A DNA stretch of 64,000 bases from Cavia porcellus (GCF_034190915.1 NW_026947486.1:76116044-76180043), one strand, 5' to 3'; shown: positions 20,525 through 34,569, numbered from the stretch's first letter. Notes: generated from the letters alone by a model not told the origin. A program made the numbers and translations.

Positions 20525-20705
20525 TATTATGAATGGAACCTAGAGTCTTTCTGCTGTGCTCTAGCCCCATTTCTTTTTGCATTTTTTTTTTTTGAGACAA
20601 GTTCTTATTAAGTTGATAGGTTGCTCTGGCTGGTCCTTAACTTGTGATCTTTTTGCCTCAGATTTCCTCAATGCCGGGAACATAGGTTGCACCACCATTC
20701 CTGGA
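20525..20705 (-). mobile_element. ID-B1 composite SINE, antisense
   Basis: 'gtctttctgctgtgctctag' (ID) then poly(T) and antisense B1 (ttgagacaagttcttattaa, gttgctctggctggtcctta). Confidence 0.8.
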
Positions 20706-20843
20706 GAATCTGTACCTTTTGTCTTCCTGTTGGTATCCCTTGGTTTGTGGTCGCATCTTTTTCTGTTCTACATTTTCCCTTCTGTATACTTCCCTGCTTT
20801 TCTGCACCCGGGGCCAGTGGTCTCTCTCTGGAACACACTCTCC

Positions 20844-20882
20844 CTTTCTCCTTCTTCTTCTTCTTCTCCTTCTCTTCTTTTC
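20844..20882. repeat. CT/CTT-rich simple repeat
   Basis: CTTCTTCTTCTTCTTCTCCTTCTC type pyrimidine run. Confidence 0.85.
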
Positions 20883-21020
20883 TAACATGTGGAGTCAGGC
20901 CCATAAGTAGCCTCTGACTGGGGTGGACCCCAAGGGGCATTAGGGATGCACAGGTATTTCATTGGCACATGCTTGGCGCCAGAAACAGGTTCCCAGGGAT
21001 GGGGGTATAGGGTTACAGGC

Positions 21021-21038
21021 AAATTTATAGGGGCGGGG
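21021..21038 (-). promoter_or_regulatory. GC-box plus TATA, leftward core promoter-like
   Basis: Read on the minus strand, CCCGCCCC is immediately followed by TATAAAT. The surrounding 20890-21110 is GC-richer than its flanks and holds GGCGCC and further C runs. It could be the promoter of the leftward open frame at 20418, or the U3 of an unrecognised LTR (a TG/CA-bounded element with target duplication was not found). Confidence 0.4.
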
Positions 21039-21183
21039 GAGGCAGGACCCCCCTATCTTGGCTGCGGCTTTTCTTGGTTAAAGTGTCCGGTCTGGGCCAG
21101 CAACTCTTTCAATAAGAATACATGTAACTGCGTTTAGGATCTACCCAGATAATACAAGACAAATTCGTTCTTCAAGACCCTTA

Positions 21184-21265
21184 TGGGGCTGTGATATAAC
21201 TTAGTGGTAGAGTGCTCAGCTAGTGCAAGGTCCTAGGTTGCACCTCTAGTACGGCACAAATAATC
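21184..21265 (+). mobile_element. ID-type SINE
   Basis: 'ggggctgtgatataacttag' and 'tagagtgctcagctagtgca', then a decayed B box. Confidence 0.75.
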
Positions 21266-21694
21266 CTTAATATAGCCACATATTTTGCTTTGAGAGACAA
21301 TATTTGTAAGTTCTACAGGTTAGGATCTGGGTGTATCTTTCTGCAATATACTAATTATTGTACTACAATACTAGAGGAAATACCTTGCCAAACTGAATGC
21401 AATTTAAATTTTTAATCATCATTAAGTACTATAAGTTTTCTTCCTATAAATATAAATACTTTATTATTGAGCCTTGTTTTGTAACTTTTGTTCTTAGAGG
21501 ATTATATTTCAATTGAATTTTAAACCTTCAAATAGTATGAAATAGGTGGTGACCTTTAATGATAGTCATAACCTAGTCACTTTTAATATGGTAATTAAAG
21601 TGCCTTTTTCTGAACACTATTTTGACTGATCACCAAACAGTATAGTTGTTCTTTTCAAGTACTGCATGATTTTTACTTCACAGCAACTTTCAAA
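21266..21694. other. no gene seen
   Basis: AT-rich single-copy-looking DNA. Confidence 0.5.
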
Positions 21695-21980
21695 TACAAC
21701 ATGATGTTTATTACGGTAATATAAATATATAAAATATAACAAAGTTTATCATTTTAATGCTATGATTCAGTGACATTAATTATTTTCAGTGTTGTGCAGC
21801 TATTACAACTGGTCATTTCCAGAATTTGTTCATCATCTAGGTAAAACTTCATATCCTTTAAAAAGTAACTCCCTTTCCCTCCTACTCCGAGACTCTGAAA
21901 ACCACTATTCTCCTAGCTCTAATAATTTGCCTGCTCTAGATACCCTAGATAAGTAGACTCATATAACATTTTGTTTTTGT
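21695..21980 (-). mobile_element. old L1M 3' UTR, antisense
   Basis: 'gtgttgtgcagctattacaa', 'ccagaatttgttcatcatct' and 'ctccctttccctcctactcc' follow the well-known antisense L1M 3' UTR pattern. Confidence 0.65.
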
Positions 21981-21981
21981 G

Positions 21982-22158
21982 GTACTGGCTGTCAATTCCT
22001 GGTACTTCACACTGAATTTTTTTCTCCAAATCTTTTAATTTTTTTTAAATTTTCAGACACCAAGTTGCCCATGCTGGGTTTGAACTTGTGATCCTGCTAC
22101 GTTAGCCTCTCAGAGTGCTGGTATTATATGGGTGCGTGCAACCAAGCTGGGGCATAAT
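21982..22158 (-). mobile_element. ID-B1 composite SINE, antisense
   Basis: 'ttgtggtactggctgtcaat' (ID end), T-rich linker, then 'gttgcccatgctgggtttga' and 'tctcagagtgctggtattat' (B1). Confidence 0.75.
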
Positions 22159-22984
22159 ATTTGCCTTTTTGGGTTTGGTTTAGTTGACTTGGTTGAAACA
22201 GTCCCAGGGTAAGGTGCTAAATTATATCAGGATATCATTTGCCTGCAGGGCAGCATGCTAACATACCAGTATGAGAGTCAGTTTCTTGAGTGTAGAGTTA
22301 ATCAAAAAGTAGTTATCTAATTCAACAAAATTTTTAAAAAGCCACATGGAACTTCTAAACTTTTAGATCAATAATGTGAGACCTCAAGCAATTATCTGTA
22401 TATAAAGCCAGAAAGATAACGAACTCACTTAGGGTCAATAAGATTCCAAGTAGTCACTTCATGGCCCATATCTGAATGCAAATGTACCAACAAAAGGTAG
22501 TTGAGGCCTGCCAAAGATTCAGGCATGGGTCATACGATAATAATCCACCAAGACAAGGTGAAGTATTCCTCTGAAAATTCCTGTGGCCATTTGCTTGCGT
22601 GTGTGGCCTGTGAATATGTGAGAACAGAAGATCATGAATGCTGCCAGTGATTATACGAACAAACTTGGAGACAGGGAATTGACTGTATATAAATACAAAC
22701 ATTTTAAATGAAAGAGACAGCAAAGAAAGGCATGAAAGGCAATGAGAAAGCCTCTCTAGGGCAAACAATAAATGACAGGTGATCATGGGATCTATTCTGA
22801 TGTCATGGCTGTGCTAACTTCCTGCTAATGGTGAAGCAGGCTCAGCGGATAGAGGAATGAAAATAATTGTGAAGGTGTCTATGGTTGATGGATCAACGGG
22901 TCACAATTCTTCACTCCGTTACAGCTTCCACACAATCTGTCATATGATTTTGCAATTTATCTCAGGAGGACTGAAGCATATTAT
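22159..22984. other. no gene seen
   Basis: Single-copy-looking DNA. A 110-codon minus-strand frame (22454-22786) is open but shows no recognisable features. Confidence 0.45.
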
Positions 22985-23068
22985 CTGATATTTTTTTGTA
23001 ACAGGATCAAACTCAGAACCTTGCACTTGCCAGGCAGGTGCTGTGCCATTGAGTCATGTTCTAGGCCC
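22985..23068 (-). mobile_element. ID-type SINE, antisense
   Basis: 'caaactcagaaccttgcact', 'ccaggcaggtgctgtgccat' is an antisense ID core. Confidence 0.75.
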
Positions 23069-23214
23069 ATATTTTTAATGTTAGGGTTCAAAAGGTTTGG
23101 CATTGGTCAAAGGGATATGGTCTGATGTGAAAGCTTGTCATTTCTGAGCCTCAGACTTACAAGATATAGTTTTTCTGTTTATTCTTTGTTCCTCTGCCAT
23201 CTTCAGGGCTTGGT

Positions 23215-23412
23215 TGGCTTACTGATCAAATCCTCATTGGGGATAAAACCGAGGTCTCATACATGTTAGGCAGATGCTCAACCATAAGTTATACCTCAGA
23301 CATTATTTATTTCGAAAGAGGGTGAAAAAATTGCATAGGCTGGCCTAAAATTTGTGAGCCTCCTGCCTCAACTTCCTAAATAGCTGAGATTATAGGCACC
23401 ACCCAAGGGCTG
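23215..23412 (-). mobile_element. ID-B1 composite SINE, antisense
   Basis: 'aaaaccgaggtctcatacat', 'caaccataagttatacctca' (ID), followed by antisense B1 (gcctcctgcctcaacttcct, agctgagattataggcacca). Confidence 0.75.
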
Positions 23413-23429
23413 AGTTTCATTTTACTTCT

Positions 23430-23518
23430 TTTATCTTTTGACAGTGTTGAATATCAAACCCAGGGTCTTCTACATGTTAGAGGAGCACTCTGCTGCTGAG
23501 CTAATCTTCAGCTGGTGC
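23430..23518 (-). mobile_element. ID-type SINE, antisense
   Basis: 'gaatatcaaacccagggtct', 'agcactctgctgctgagcta'. Confidence 0.75.
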
Positions 23519-23554
23519 TATTTTTCATCATTCCCTGGTTACACAGTGAGCATT

Positions 23555-23722
23555 TAAGTCAGTCGTGGTGGCACACACCTGCAAATACAAGCAGTTGGCA
23601 GGCTGAGGTAGGAGGATCAGCCTGACTTCTAGGCCAGCCTGCACTACTGAGTGTGTTCAAGGTCATCCTGAACTACACAGCTAAACTGTGTCTCCAACAA
23701 CAACAACAACAACAACAACAAA
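23555..23722 (+). mobile_element. B1-type SINE with (CAA)n tail
   Basis: 'agtcgtggtggcacacacct', 'gcaggctgaggtaggaggat', 'tgaactacacagctaaactg', ending in eight CAA units. Confidence 0.9.
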
Positions 23723-23824
23723 TACAGTGCACATTTAGATATTTATGGAATATTTTTATTTCATGTTCAATATCATATTTATGGCCTAGTTTTAGTCACT
23801 TATTTTAATTTTTCCTGTTTGGAA

Positions 23825-26640
23825 TTTTTTTTCTTTTTATTAGTCCATGTTTGCAGTACATAATGATTGCATTCATCATGGAAGTTGGTAGACGTACATA
23901 ACACATCTTAATTCTTTTTTCATCCTATTTCCTCCCCCTTCCCTCCTACCTCCCTCCATCTCTAGGTCTCCTTTACATTTGCAAAAGATCTATCTCCCTG
24001 TTTCCTATTATTTATCCCTTAATTTATCCATTAATTTGTCTATAATTTAGTTCTCTCATATAAGAGAAATCATGAGATATTTAAGATTCTGTCTGATTTA
24101 TTTCATTTAACATTATGGTTTCGAGGTACATCCATTGTTCTAAAAATGACTCAAGTTTATCTTTCTTTATGGCAGTGTAGTATTCCATTATGTATAGATA
24201 CCACACTTTATCTGTTCAGCTGTTGTTAGATATATAGGCTAGTTCCAAGATTTTAGCTATTATGACTTTTGCTGCTATAAACATGGGTATATGCATGTAT
24301 CACTGCAACATGATGTCTTTAACTCTTTGAGGAAGATATCTAGACAAGGAATAGCTAATTCAAATGGAATTTCTACTTTTAGTTTTTGGGATATCTGCAT
24401 ACTGATTTCCATAGTAGCTGAACTAATTTACATTCCCACCAATAATGTAGAAGGTCCTCCTCCGCCCACATCCTCTCCATCATTTGCTATTGGTTGATCT
24501 CTTGTTATTAGCCATCATTTTCACAGTAAGATGGAATCTCCATGTTTTTTTAATTTGCATTCATGTAATGACAAGATATATCAAGCACTTTTTAAATATT
24601 TGTTGGCCTTTTTCCTTCTTAGAAGTATTCATTTCTATTGTCCATTTTTGATTGGTCTTCTCTTTGGTGAGGTGTGATTGTTTTTAGTTTTTGTATATTG
24701 TGAACATTGATCCTCTGTCTGAAGAATAGCTGACAAAATCATTTTCCCACTCTTTATGTTGTCTCTCTATGCTGCTGAGTGTTTTCTGTACTGTGCAGAA
24801 GGTTTTTAATTTGGTATGATCTCATTTCTTGATGCTATTTCTTGTACAATTGAGGTTCTTTTCAGAACATTCTTACCTGTGCCTATGTCTTCAAAAGTTT
24901 ACCATTTTTATCTTCCAGCACACTAAGTATTTCTATTTTAACATTTAGATCTTGACCCATTTTGATTTCAGTTTAGTACATCATAAGAGATATAGATCTA
25001 GATTTCATTTGCTATATGTGATTAGCCAGTTTTCCCAGCACAAATTGTTAATAGCCTGTCTTTCCTCTAGTGTGTGTTTTTGACCCTTTTTCAAAGATCA
25101 GGTGGCTGATTGTGCATGGTAACTCTTGGAGATGGATTAAATGTCTTTTACATAAAGGATGTACATGAGACTTTGGGTGGCCAGCGGTGAAAGGGTATGG
25201 TTTGTGTCTAGGTGACCTCTCAGGACTCGTGTAGTCATGGAGGCAGCTGAATCTAGGATTTGTGACTAATTCATTGTCTAGCACTGGGATTGTTGGTGTG
25301 AGTTTTGCCTTGATAGGTGATCTTTTTCTTTTCTCTAGCAGCTTTTAATAATCTGTACTTATGCTGAATTTCTAGGATCTTGATTATTATAACTGGAGTT
25401 ATAAATTTTTTACTTGTCTAAGTATGTCAGGTTCTTTTCCATTTTTGGGATATTTTCTGCTACTATGTCTACAAATAGTCTTTTTAATGTCATTTGTGTT
25501 TTCATCTTTTGTGTTGACACCTACCAGCCTTAAATTGTTGCTCTTTGTATTATCTTGCAGTTGTTGAATTGTTATTTCTTGATTTTTTTAAAGGATCTTT
25601 CTTTTGATGATTACTAGCTGCAATCACGTCTTCAAAGTCTGAGAGTCTGTCTTCAATTCCATTTATCTGGTTTTGCCAGTTTTCAGTGGAAGTTTTGGTT
25701 TCCTAAATATCTCTTTGAAACTGTTCATGTATTCTAGCTGTATTCTGTATTCTTCATTCAGGGTTTCGAACTTTTCTAAGCTCCCCTATTTTTTTTATCT
25801 ATGTCTTTTCTGGATATACTCATCAATTTTTTTCATTGTGTTTATCATGTTCGTTTTTACCTTTGCAATTATTTCTGATCTGATTTCCTTTACAGCTTCC
25901 TGAAGTTGTTTCTTTATGTTCCTTGTTATCATTTTAGAGATTTCCGGTGTCTGATTTTCAGACCCATCTATGTCTGTCTCCTGTACTAGATCTGGATGGA
26001 CTGGAAGTTTGAGATTGCACTTTGTTGTTTTGTTTTGGGATTTTCCTGTGCTTCTCTGAATCAGCTAGATTCCATATCCTACTTGCTTCCTGTTCTGGTG
26101 GGCTGTCTGGCAATGGGCCTCATTGAATGTTCCTGTTGTTTCTGGGTCACTGGGTGCAGACACCTGGTCCCTGAGGGCCTCACTGAAGGTTCTGGGATGC
26201 TTACACATTTCTGGGCACATATTTTCAGTCCCTATGGGCCTTAGAAATGGCTGCCAGGCATGGATGGGTTGTGGGGTGCAGACTACTAGTCCTAGGAGGC
26301 CTCACTGAGGGCTCCCCTATTATTATGAGTCACTGGGCACAGGTCCCCAGTCCCTGCATGCCTCAGATAGCATTCTCAAGTATGGGCACAGCTTCTCAAT
26401 CGCCACAAACCTCCCCAGTTTTTCCCGAGTATACATGGGTTACTGGGTGTAGCTTTGCAGGCCTTGCTGGACTGGAGAGTTCCTGGATGACTGCGTGTCA
26501 CTGGGAGCAGACTCCCAGTTCCCATCGGCCTCACAGAGGGTTCATGGATGACTGACAGTTGCTGGATGAAGAATCCCAGTCCCCATAGGCCTCAGAGATG
26601 GTGTCCAGGTGTGGGCAGGCTGCTCAGTACAGCTTTCCTT
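23825..26640 (-). mobile_element. older L1 with 5' UTR but large ORF2 deletion
   Basis: In antisense: 3' UTR (23825-24100), ORF2 C-terminal third (24110-25105), then after about 185 bp of unassigned sequence the ORF1 RNA-binding and coiled-coil region (25290-26030) and a GC-rich 5' UTR (26040-26640). The endonuclease and most of the reverse transcriptase are missing, so about 2.8 kb was deleted. The unassigned 25106-25290 stretch may be filler or a decayed insertion. Confidence 0.85.
26100..26640 (-). repeat. tandem ~60-bp monomers in an L1 5' UTR
   Basis: The theme 'GTCACTGGGTGCAGAC-CC-AGTCCC---GGCCTCA' recurs near 26147, 26268, 26327, 26437, 26497 and 26555, spaced about 58-120 bp apart (a basic unit near 60 bp). 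It differs in sequence and size from the 260-bp monomer at 17 kb, so this is another L1 lineage's promoter array. Confidence 0.75.
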
Positions 26641-26795
26641 TTCTTTCCTTTGAGCAGTTTCTTACCCTTTTAAAATATCTACTGCAGATTTTGGATCTTA
26701 TTTACTTTTTCAGTTTCTTAAACTAAGGGCACAATATGGTTTTTACACATGTGGTCAAATTTATTTCACTCATGAGAAGGGAGGCAGTGAGAGCC
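26641..26795 (-). mobile_element. L1 3' UTR fragment, antisense
   Basis: 'gagcagtttcttaccctttt', 'gcacaatatggtttttacac' closely match the 3' UTR of the L1 at 29.16-29.30 kb. Confidence 0.7.
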
Positions 26796-27184
26796 CAAAT
26801 CTGTACTGGATGTGGAACACAGTGTGAGGACTGAGTACAGATTTTTTTTAAGGACAACTCTTATACAGAAAAGAACTTTAGAGGGATTGTCTTGCTTCTG
26901 AAGCCCTCCCCCTGCACTTCAATCCAAAGCACTGTAGGGTAGCATTTTCTGAGCCTGAACACTAGGCATTGTGTCATATATTTTCTTATATTAAAGATGA
27001 TTTATATGTAAAGCATTTCTATGAGATACAATAAACATTTAAAGTTTAAACAATATAACTTTTAAAGGCATGCAAAATACTTGCATCTGGAAATTACTGA
27101 AATCAGTATAACAGTATAGAAAACCTTATCATTCAATCATCTGCAGAGTTGGAAGATGGTGAGTTAGAAATAAAGGGACTAATG
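26796..27184. other. no gene seen
   Basis: AT-rich single-copy-looking DNA. Confidence 0.45.
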
Positions 27185-27370
27185 TACAAATGACCAACAA
27201 GTATATGAAAGATGTTTAATATCACTAATAAGAGAACTGCAAATCAAAACTACAGTATTACTTCACAATTAGTAGGATAATTACTGCTTTTTTAAAAATA
27301 GTAAGTGTTGGCATAAACATGGAAAAAATTGGAATACTGAGACACTGTTGGTGGGATTGTAAAATGTATT
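27185..27370 (+). mobile_element. old L1 ORF2 fragment, sense
   Basis: 'acaaatgaccaacaagtata', 'gagaactgcaaatcaaaact', 'gagacactgttggtgggatt' is the L1 ORF2 C-terminus in sense. Confidence 0.8.
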
Positions 27371-27384
27371 ACCCATAGCATAAT

Positions 27385-27585
27385 ATGTTTTTTCTTGGGG
27401 AGGAGGTGATACTTGAGATTGAACCAATAGCCTTCACACTGAGCTACATTCCAATTCTTTAAAAAATTTTAAATTTTGAGACAGAGTCTCAATTATCAAG
27501 ATAGTTCACACTAGTGATATGCCTTCCTCATCCTCCAAAAATGTTGTGATTACAGATGTCCATCATCAAATCTGACTCCAAGAAA
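27385..27585 (-). mobile_element. ID-B1 composite SINE, antisense
   Basis: 'gatacttgagattgaaccaa', 'cactgagctacattccaatt' (ID) then 'gagacagagtctcaattatc' and 'gttgtgattacagatgtcca' (B1). Confidence 0.75.
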
Positions 27586-27867
27586 GTTTTGTATAAAATA
27601 TTTTTGCACAAATAGTATAGATAGGAGAAAATATAAAAAGTGTTCACAGTGATCTTCAAATATTTGGTCATTTTTTCTATCTGTGTTTTCTAGATGGCAT
27701 ACAAAATATAAATGAAGTTGACAATGTAAATTATAGTTTCATAGCAAGTTCTTTTTAAACAGGAGGAAGTAAAGGCTTGTCATAAATATTGTTGAGATAA
27801 ATATTTAGTTTCTCAGAGATCACATAACTACTAACCAAACAATATATTGCACTTAACTTTAAAAATG

Positions 27868-27965
27868 TATAATGAAGGATACTGATATAATTTAGTAGTA
27901 AAATGCTTACCTAACATGTACAAGGCTCTGGGTTCCATGCACAGCACCATAAGTAAATAAATATG
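27868..27965 (+). mobile_element. ID-type SINE
   Basis: 'tgatataatttagtagtaaa', 'atgcttacctaacatgtaca', 'gggttccatgcacagcacca', A-rich tail. Confidence 0.8.
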
Positions 27966-28799
27966 TAATCCAGCATTAGCCAATATTTTATTTCTAAAAT
28001 ATTCTAATAAAAGTGTATAATTGAATTCGTTCCTTAAAGAATTCAACCTCTAAATTAACATAGTTTATTTTTGCCCTGTGTAAGAAAAAAATCTGCTTAT
28101 GAAATGATAACTCTGTGCTATGTAAATTATACCTAATTTTTTACTGAACTATCATAGTGCTTAATCTCCCTTCAAAGTATGAACAATCTTCTATTTTGCT
28201 AGCATCTATCTAGGTGGCAACAATAATACATTTTTTCCTATCGTGCTCACTTATCATTTAAAAAATCTGAGAAATTGAGAAGGATCTCTTAAATTATGTA
28301 TCTGATATGTCGGAGCATAGAAGTTAATGTTTGCTTTTCCTGTAATATCAGAGTTATAAGCAATCTGAGAGGTTAATGAATATAACTCATTGAATAATCT
28401 GTAATGTATTTCTGCTTGAATATTTCCACCACTATTCAAGAGAACTTATTTCACTGTGATAGTGTTAGTTATCAGAAAGTTTGTCTTAATATAGTGCAGA
28501 AATCTGTTTTCCTGTAACTTCATTTACTTGAGCTAGTGCTGCCATCTCCTGCTAGAGTGAGTAATAAATTTGCTCCCTCTACCACCAGATTGTTTGAACA
28601 TAGTTATATCAGATCCCTGAGATTTTTGTTCTAAAAACTAAATATCCACAATGTCTTCCATCAGTATCTCATGTAACATAATTTAAAGCTCTTCCCAAAC
28701 CTAGTTGATTTTCCCTGGCTTCAATCAAGTTCATCAGTTAACATGATGCACACAAATGAAGGAAAAATCAGTGTATTACCTGCTTAACAAATTTGTTTT
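27966..28799. other. no gene seen
   Basis: AT-rich, single-copy-looking; no repeats or frames recognised. Confidence 0.5.
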
Positions 28800-29947
28800 A
28801 TGTATTTAAAAGAAAAAAGACACAGAAAAGAAAAATAAAAAGTAAAAGATATAAAAAAAACCCCAACAACACAACAAATCTTAAACAATAACAGTAGAGG
28901 TTTTTCAAAACAAGATGACAGGAATTTAACAGTGGTCTTAATATTGCATAATGTTGCCTTCAAAAATGATGCTTAGATTACCAGACATAGGCTTACATAT
29001 TTACAATTTTACACAATTGATCTAATCATACGAGTATTAACTGCTGTTTCCCAAGAATGAATAGAATTAGTAGTACAGCCATCTTAGCTATCGTACATAG
29101 ATATATACAAATTTATGTGTTTTCCTTTTCTCTTTCTTTTTTCCTCCTTTCCCCTATCCCAGTTACTTATCCACTTTGAGCAATTTCTTACCCTTACACA
29201 ATATTTATTGTGGATTTTGAATCATATTTGCTCTTTCAGTTTCATACACAAGGGAGACAATATGGTATTTACACATGTGAGTTTGATTTATTTCATTTTG
29301 AGTATAGCCTCAAGTCGTGTCCATTTACTTAAAAATACCTAGATGCAATCTTTCTTTATAGGTGGATAGTGCTCCATTGTATAAAAATACCACATCTTTT
29401 TTACCCATTCCTCAATTAATGGGCATTTGAGTTGTTTCCAAGCTATGGCTATTACAAATTGTGCTGCTATAAACATGGGTGCACATATATCACTGTGGTA
29501 TGATATTTCCGATTCTTCTGGGAAAATGCCCAGAAGTGGGATAGCTGGGTCAAATGGAAATTCTAATTGTAGCTTTTTCAGGAAATGTCACACTGATTCC
29601 CACAGTGGTTACACCAGTCTACACTCCCACCAACAGTGGAGAAGAGCTCCTTTTTCCTCACAGCCTCTCTAGCATTTTTTATTGGTTGATTTCTTGACTT
29701 TAGTCATTATTTCTGGAGTCAGATGAAATCTCACTGTTGTTGTATTTGGCATTTCTTGAATGACCAATGATGCTGAACTTATTTCATGTATTTATTTGCC
29801 ATTTGTATTTCATCACCTGACAAATGTGTATTTATCTCAGGTATCCATTTTTTGATTGGGTCTTTGAATTTTGGGGGCCTAATCATTTTAAATTCTTTAT
29901 ATGTTCTAGATAGAAGTCTTTTGTCTGAGGGGCAGTTAACTAAGACA

Positions 29948-31284
<1,337 letters not shown>

Positions 31285-32475
31285 TTATTTTCCCAATTCA
31301 TGGGTTTTTTTTCCACTCTGTTGGAGATTTTTTTGGCACACAAAACTTTTTTAATAAGACTAGAGCCCAGTTGTTGGTTCTGGGAAGTATTTACCATGCA
31401 GTTTGATTTTTGTTCTTGAACTCTCTGCCTACCCCTACAATTATTAAGATTTTTGCCTACCTTGTTTTCCAGTAGATTTAGTGCTTCTCTTTTAATATTT
31501 AGATCTTTGATCCATTTTGAATTTAGTTTACTATATGGTGATAGACATTATTCTAGTTTTAGTTTTCAGCATATAGAAAGGCAGTTTTTCCAGCACCACT
31601 TATTAAAGAGGCTATCTTTCTTCTAGTGAATATGTTTGGCCCCTTGACAAAGAAAAGGTGGCTGAATGTGTTTCTAGTTGTGTCTGTATCTTCTAATCTA
31701 TTCAACTGATCTTCAGGTCTGCTTTTATTCCAATACCATGCTGATTTTATCACAATAGCTTTGTAGTGTAATTTCAGGTCAGGGATTATTATGCCTCCTG
31801 CCTTGCTTTTGTTGCTCAGAATTGCCTTTGCTATTCTAGGCCTCTTCTGTTTCCAGATGAATTTTAGGAGTGATTCCTCTAGGTCTGTCAGACATGCAAA
31901 TGGTATTTTGATTGGAATTGCATAAATCTATATAACAGTTTTTGGAGAATGGACATTAAATGTTTGTTCTTCCTATTGATGAACAGGGAAAATCTTTCCA
32001 TTTTTTGAAATCTTATTTGATATCTTTTTTCAGAGTAACATAATTTTTAATGTATAGATCTTTTATTTTCTTTGCTACATTGATTCCTAAGATTCAGTTT
32101 TTGGATGCTACTATGAAGGGTGTGGTTTCCCTTATTTTTCTCTCAGTCAGTTTGTTGTATACAGGAATGCTATTGATTTTTGAGTGTTGACTTTGTATCC
32201 AGCTATATAACTGAATTTGGTTATTACATCTAGAAGTCTTTCGGTTTAATTTTGAGAATCTTCTATGTAGAGTATCATATCATTTGCAAATAAAGATAAT
32301 TTTATGACTTCATTTCCTATCAGTATTGCATTTATTTCTCCCTCTTGTCTGATTGCTCTGGCTAATGTTTTCAGAGCTATCTTGAATAGAAGTGGTGACC
32401 ATGGACATCCTTGTTTGTTCCTGATTTTAAGTTGAAAGTTTTCAGTTTTTGTCCATTTAGTAAGATGTTATCATA

Positions 32476-33629
32476 TATAGCACCAAGAATATTTCCACTG
32501 ATGTCAACAAGAATTAGTTTTTTAGATGTATGAAACAAGCTCTAGTTGGTTTAAGCACAAAAAGATTTTACTGAAAGTGTGTTAGATAGCTCAAAGAATA
32601 GTCAGAGTGTGTAGAAAAAGAGACTCAGCAAAAAGTGCAGAAACTTAGACTAACTGGACTTAGAAATTTAGACTAGCGGTTGAAATTCCACTTCAAAATT
32701 ATTCCAGTCCCTCTGCTAACCACTGCATACTACAGCTGTCACTATTAACATTGCTGCTTCTATAAAATGGCTCTTGCCCTTTCTATTGTTGTCAGAATGA
32801 ACTGATGCTGTTACTTTTTCTTGAATTACAAATGCCAGAGTCCATACAGTTAGTGTGTTTTATTGATGAAAAACAGTGCCTATGTTTTTGCTTGTGTTTC
32901 CTGCAAATTTTCTGGGTCTGTAATGGAGTCAGGCTCTGGCTCCCAATAAAATCCTAGTGGTGTCATTTTGACAAAAATAGGTAGTTTTCATTTCTTGATT
33001 ATCCAAAGTAAGGGCAAAAGTCCTCTACAAAAACTGAAGTACTACTTGATTTTTTTTTGAACAATCACATACTACTACTGAGGCTTATGAAGAATTAGCC
33101 ATCAAAAATACCTACGTGTTGTTTTATGCATGTTATTCTTAGTGCAGGATGGCAAAGCAGTTTTCATTTTGGGCAGGTTTTGGGAACTGTGCTGGTAAGG
33201 GGTAAGTGACTGACCACAATATTCTCTGGCTATGTTGAAAATAGTTCATATTCACAGCCTCTTTATGGCAAGGTAAAACCCCAGCAGAGGACATTTGGCT
33301 CTCATTCAGAATTCCAAGAGCAATAAACTGCCAACCTAAGAGATGAGACAGTTCTCCCATTTAGCAAGACTTAATGCTTTGCATGTCTTTGTTCTAACTT
33401 CTCAAGACCTTTACATTTTTGCAGACTTGCATCAGATGTGCCCTCTACTTCTTGCAGTATCCTGAATTGCTATGGATCCAGTAAATATGGGCAATCCAGA
33501 GAAGTCTTTGTCTTTGCTCTAAGAACGTTCTGGCCTTCCTGGACTCTCCACAAACCATATTTGCATTGTCTTTATTTAATCCTATTCCATATGCTTATCT
33601 CTATGATCTGTAGTCTGATCATCTCCTGA
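32476..33629. other. no gene seen
   Basis: Single-copy-looking DNA without recognised repeats or frames. Confidence 0.45.
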
Positions 33630-33808
33630 TAGTTGAGGTACAAGGGGAGGTTCTGGGAATAGAACGCAGAGCTTTTGCACTGAGCTATATCCTTCAGTTT
33701 TTTTTTTATTTTGAGACAAGATTTCACCAGACTGAACTCAAATTTGCTATTCACTTACCTCAGCTACTCAGAGTGCTGAATTTACATGCATTTGCCCCCA
33801 TACTCATT
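33630..33808 (-). mobile_element. ID-B1 composite SINE, antisense
   Basis: 'ttctgggaatagaacgcaga', 'cactgagctatatccttcag', poly(T), 'ttgagacaagatttcaccag', 'tcagctactcagagtgctga'. Confidence 0.85.
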
Positions 33809-34111
33809 TTTAGTTTTTACTTCTTGTAATATATGATAAAACCCACATCTTCTTGTCTGAAAACTGCCCCATACACACAAGCACACATGTCCATATGCAA
33901 GCACATTCATGTATACCTAAGTGGCCAATGGACCTATGTTTTAATATATAATGTTGGCTACAATTAATTGGCCAAAAAGTAGACAGCCCTCCTAAGTTCG
34001 GGCAATCAAATTCTGTAGTCAATGTTTGAAGTAACATGATCTAGTGTGGAAGAAAGATATTATTTTCTGTATACAAATAAGCAAATAGAGCTGATATTCA
34101 AAGCAAGAAAA

Positions 34112-34557
34112 AGTATTCAGGTAGTGAGATATAAAAGTTTAGTGCCGAGAATATTACACTAATTTCTTCATTAAAATACTGCATAAATACTTATTATGTG
34201 CCAGATACTACCATATTTGCTGGGAATACATCAGTGAACAAGTTAGACAAAACTTTCTGCCATTATGAAACTTACATTCTATTAGGAGGGAGAGGAAGAC
34301 AAGTATAACAGTAAAATAAAATAAGTACAATGGAGAAAATAAGCTAAGAAAAGAGGATTCAAGTAAAACGGGTAAGATTTTAATTTAAGGCACAGTACCT
34401 ATATTGAGCTTCACAGAAAGGGTGGTATGTGAGCAAAATCCTGAAAAAGTAAACTATGAAAGTATTTGGAAAAAGAGCATGCTGATATCAGGACAAAGGA
34501 GCAGAAAGTGCAAAGGCCCTCAGACAGAGAATATGTTTAGTGTACTCAAGGAACAAC
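34112..34557 (+). repeat. duplicated block D2, copy 1
   Basis: About 95% alike to 41225-41674. The sequence resembles an ancient mammalian interspersed repeat (tatgtgccagatact, atacatcagtgaacaagtta, gcaaaggccctcagacagag). Copy 1 stops at 34557 and is joined directly to L1 ORF1 sequence; copy 2 continues further. Confidence 0.85.
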
Positions 34558-34569
34558 AAAAGGCTATTT

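Noticed and set aside
20886..21180. Definite LTR call for the GC-rich stretch
   Set aside because: No matching TG...CA ends and target duplication could be found, so it is listed only as promoter-like.
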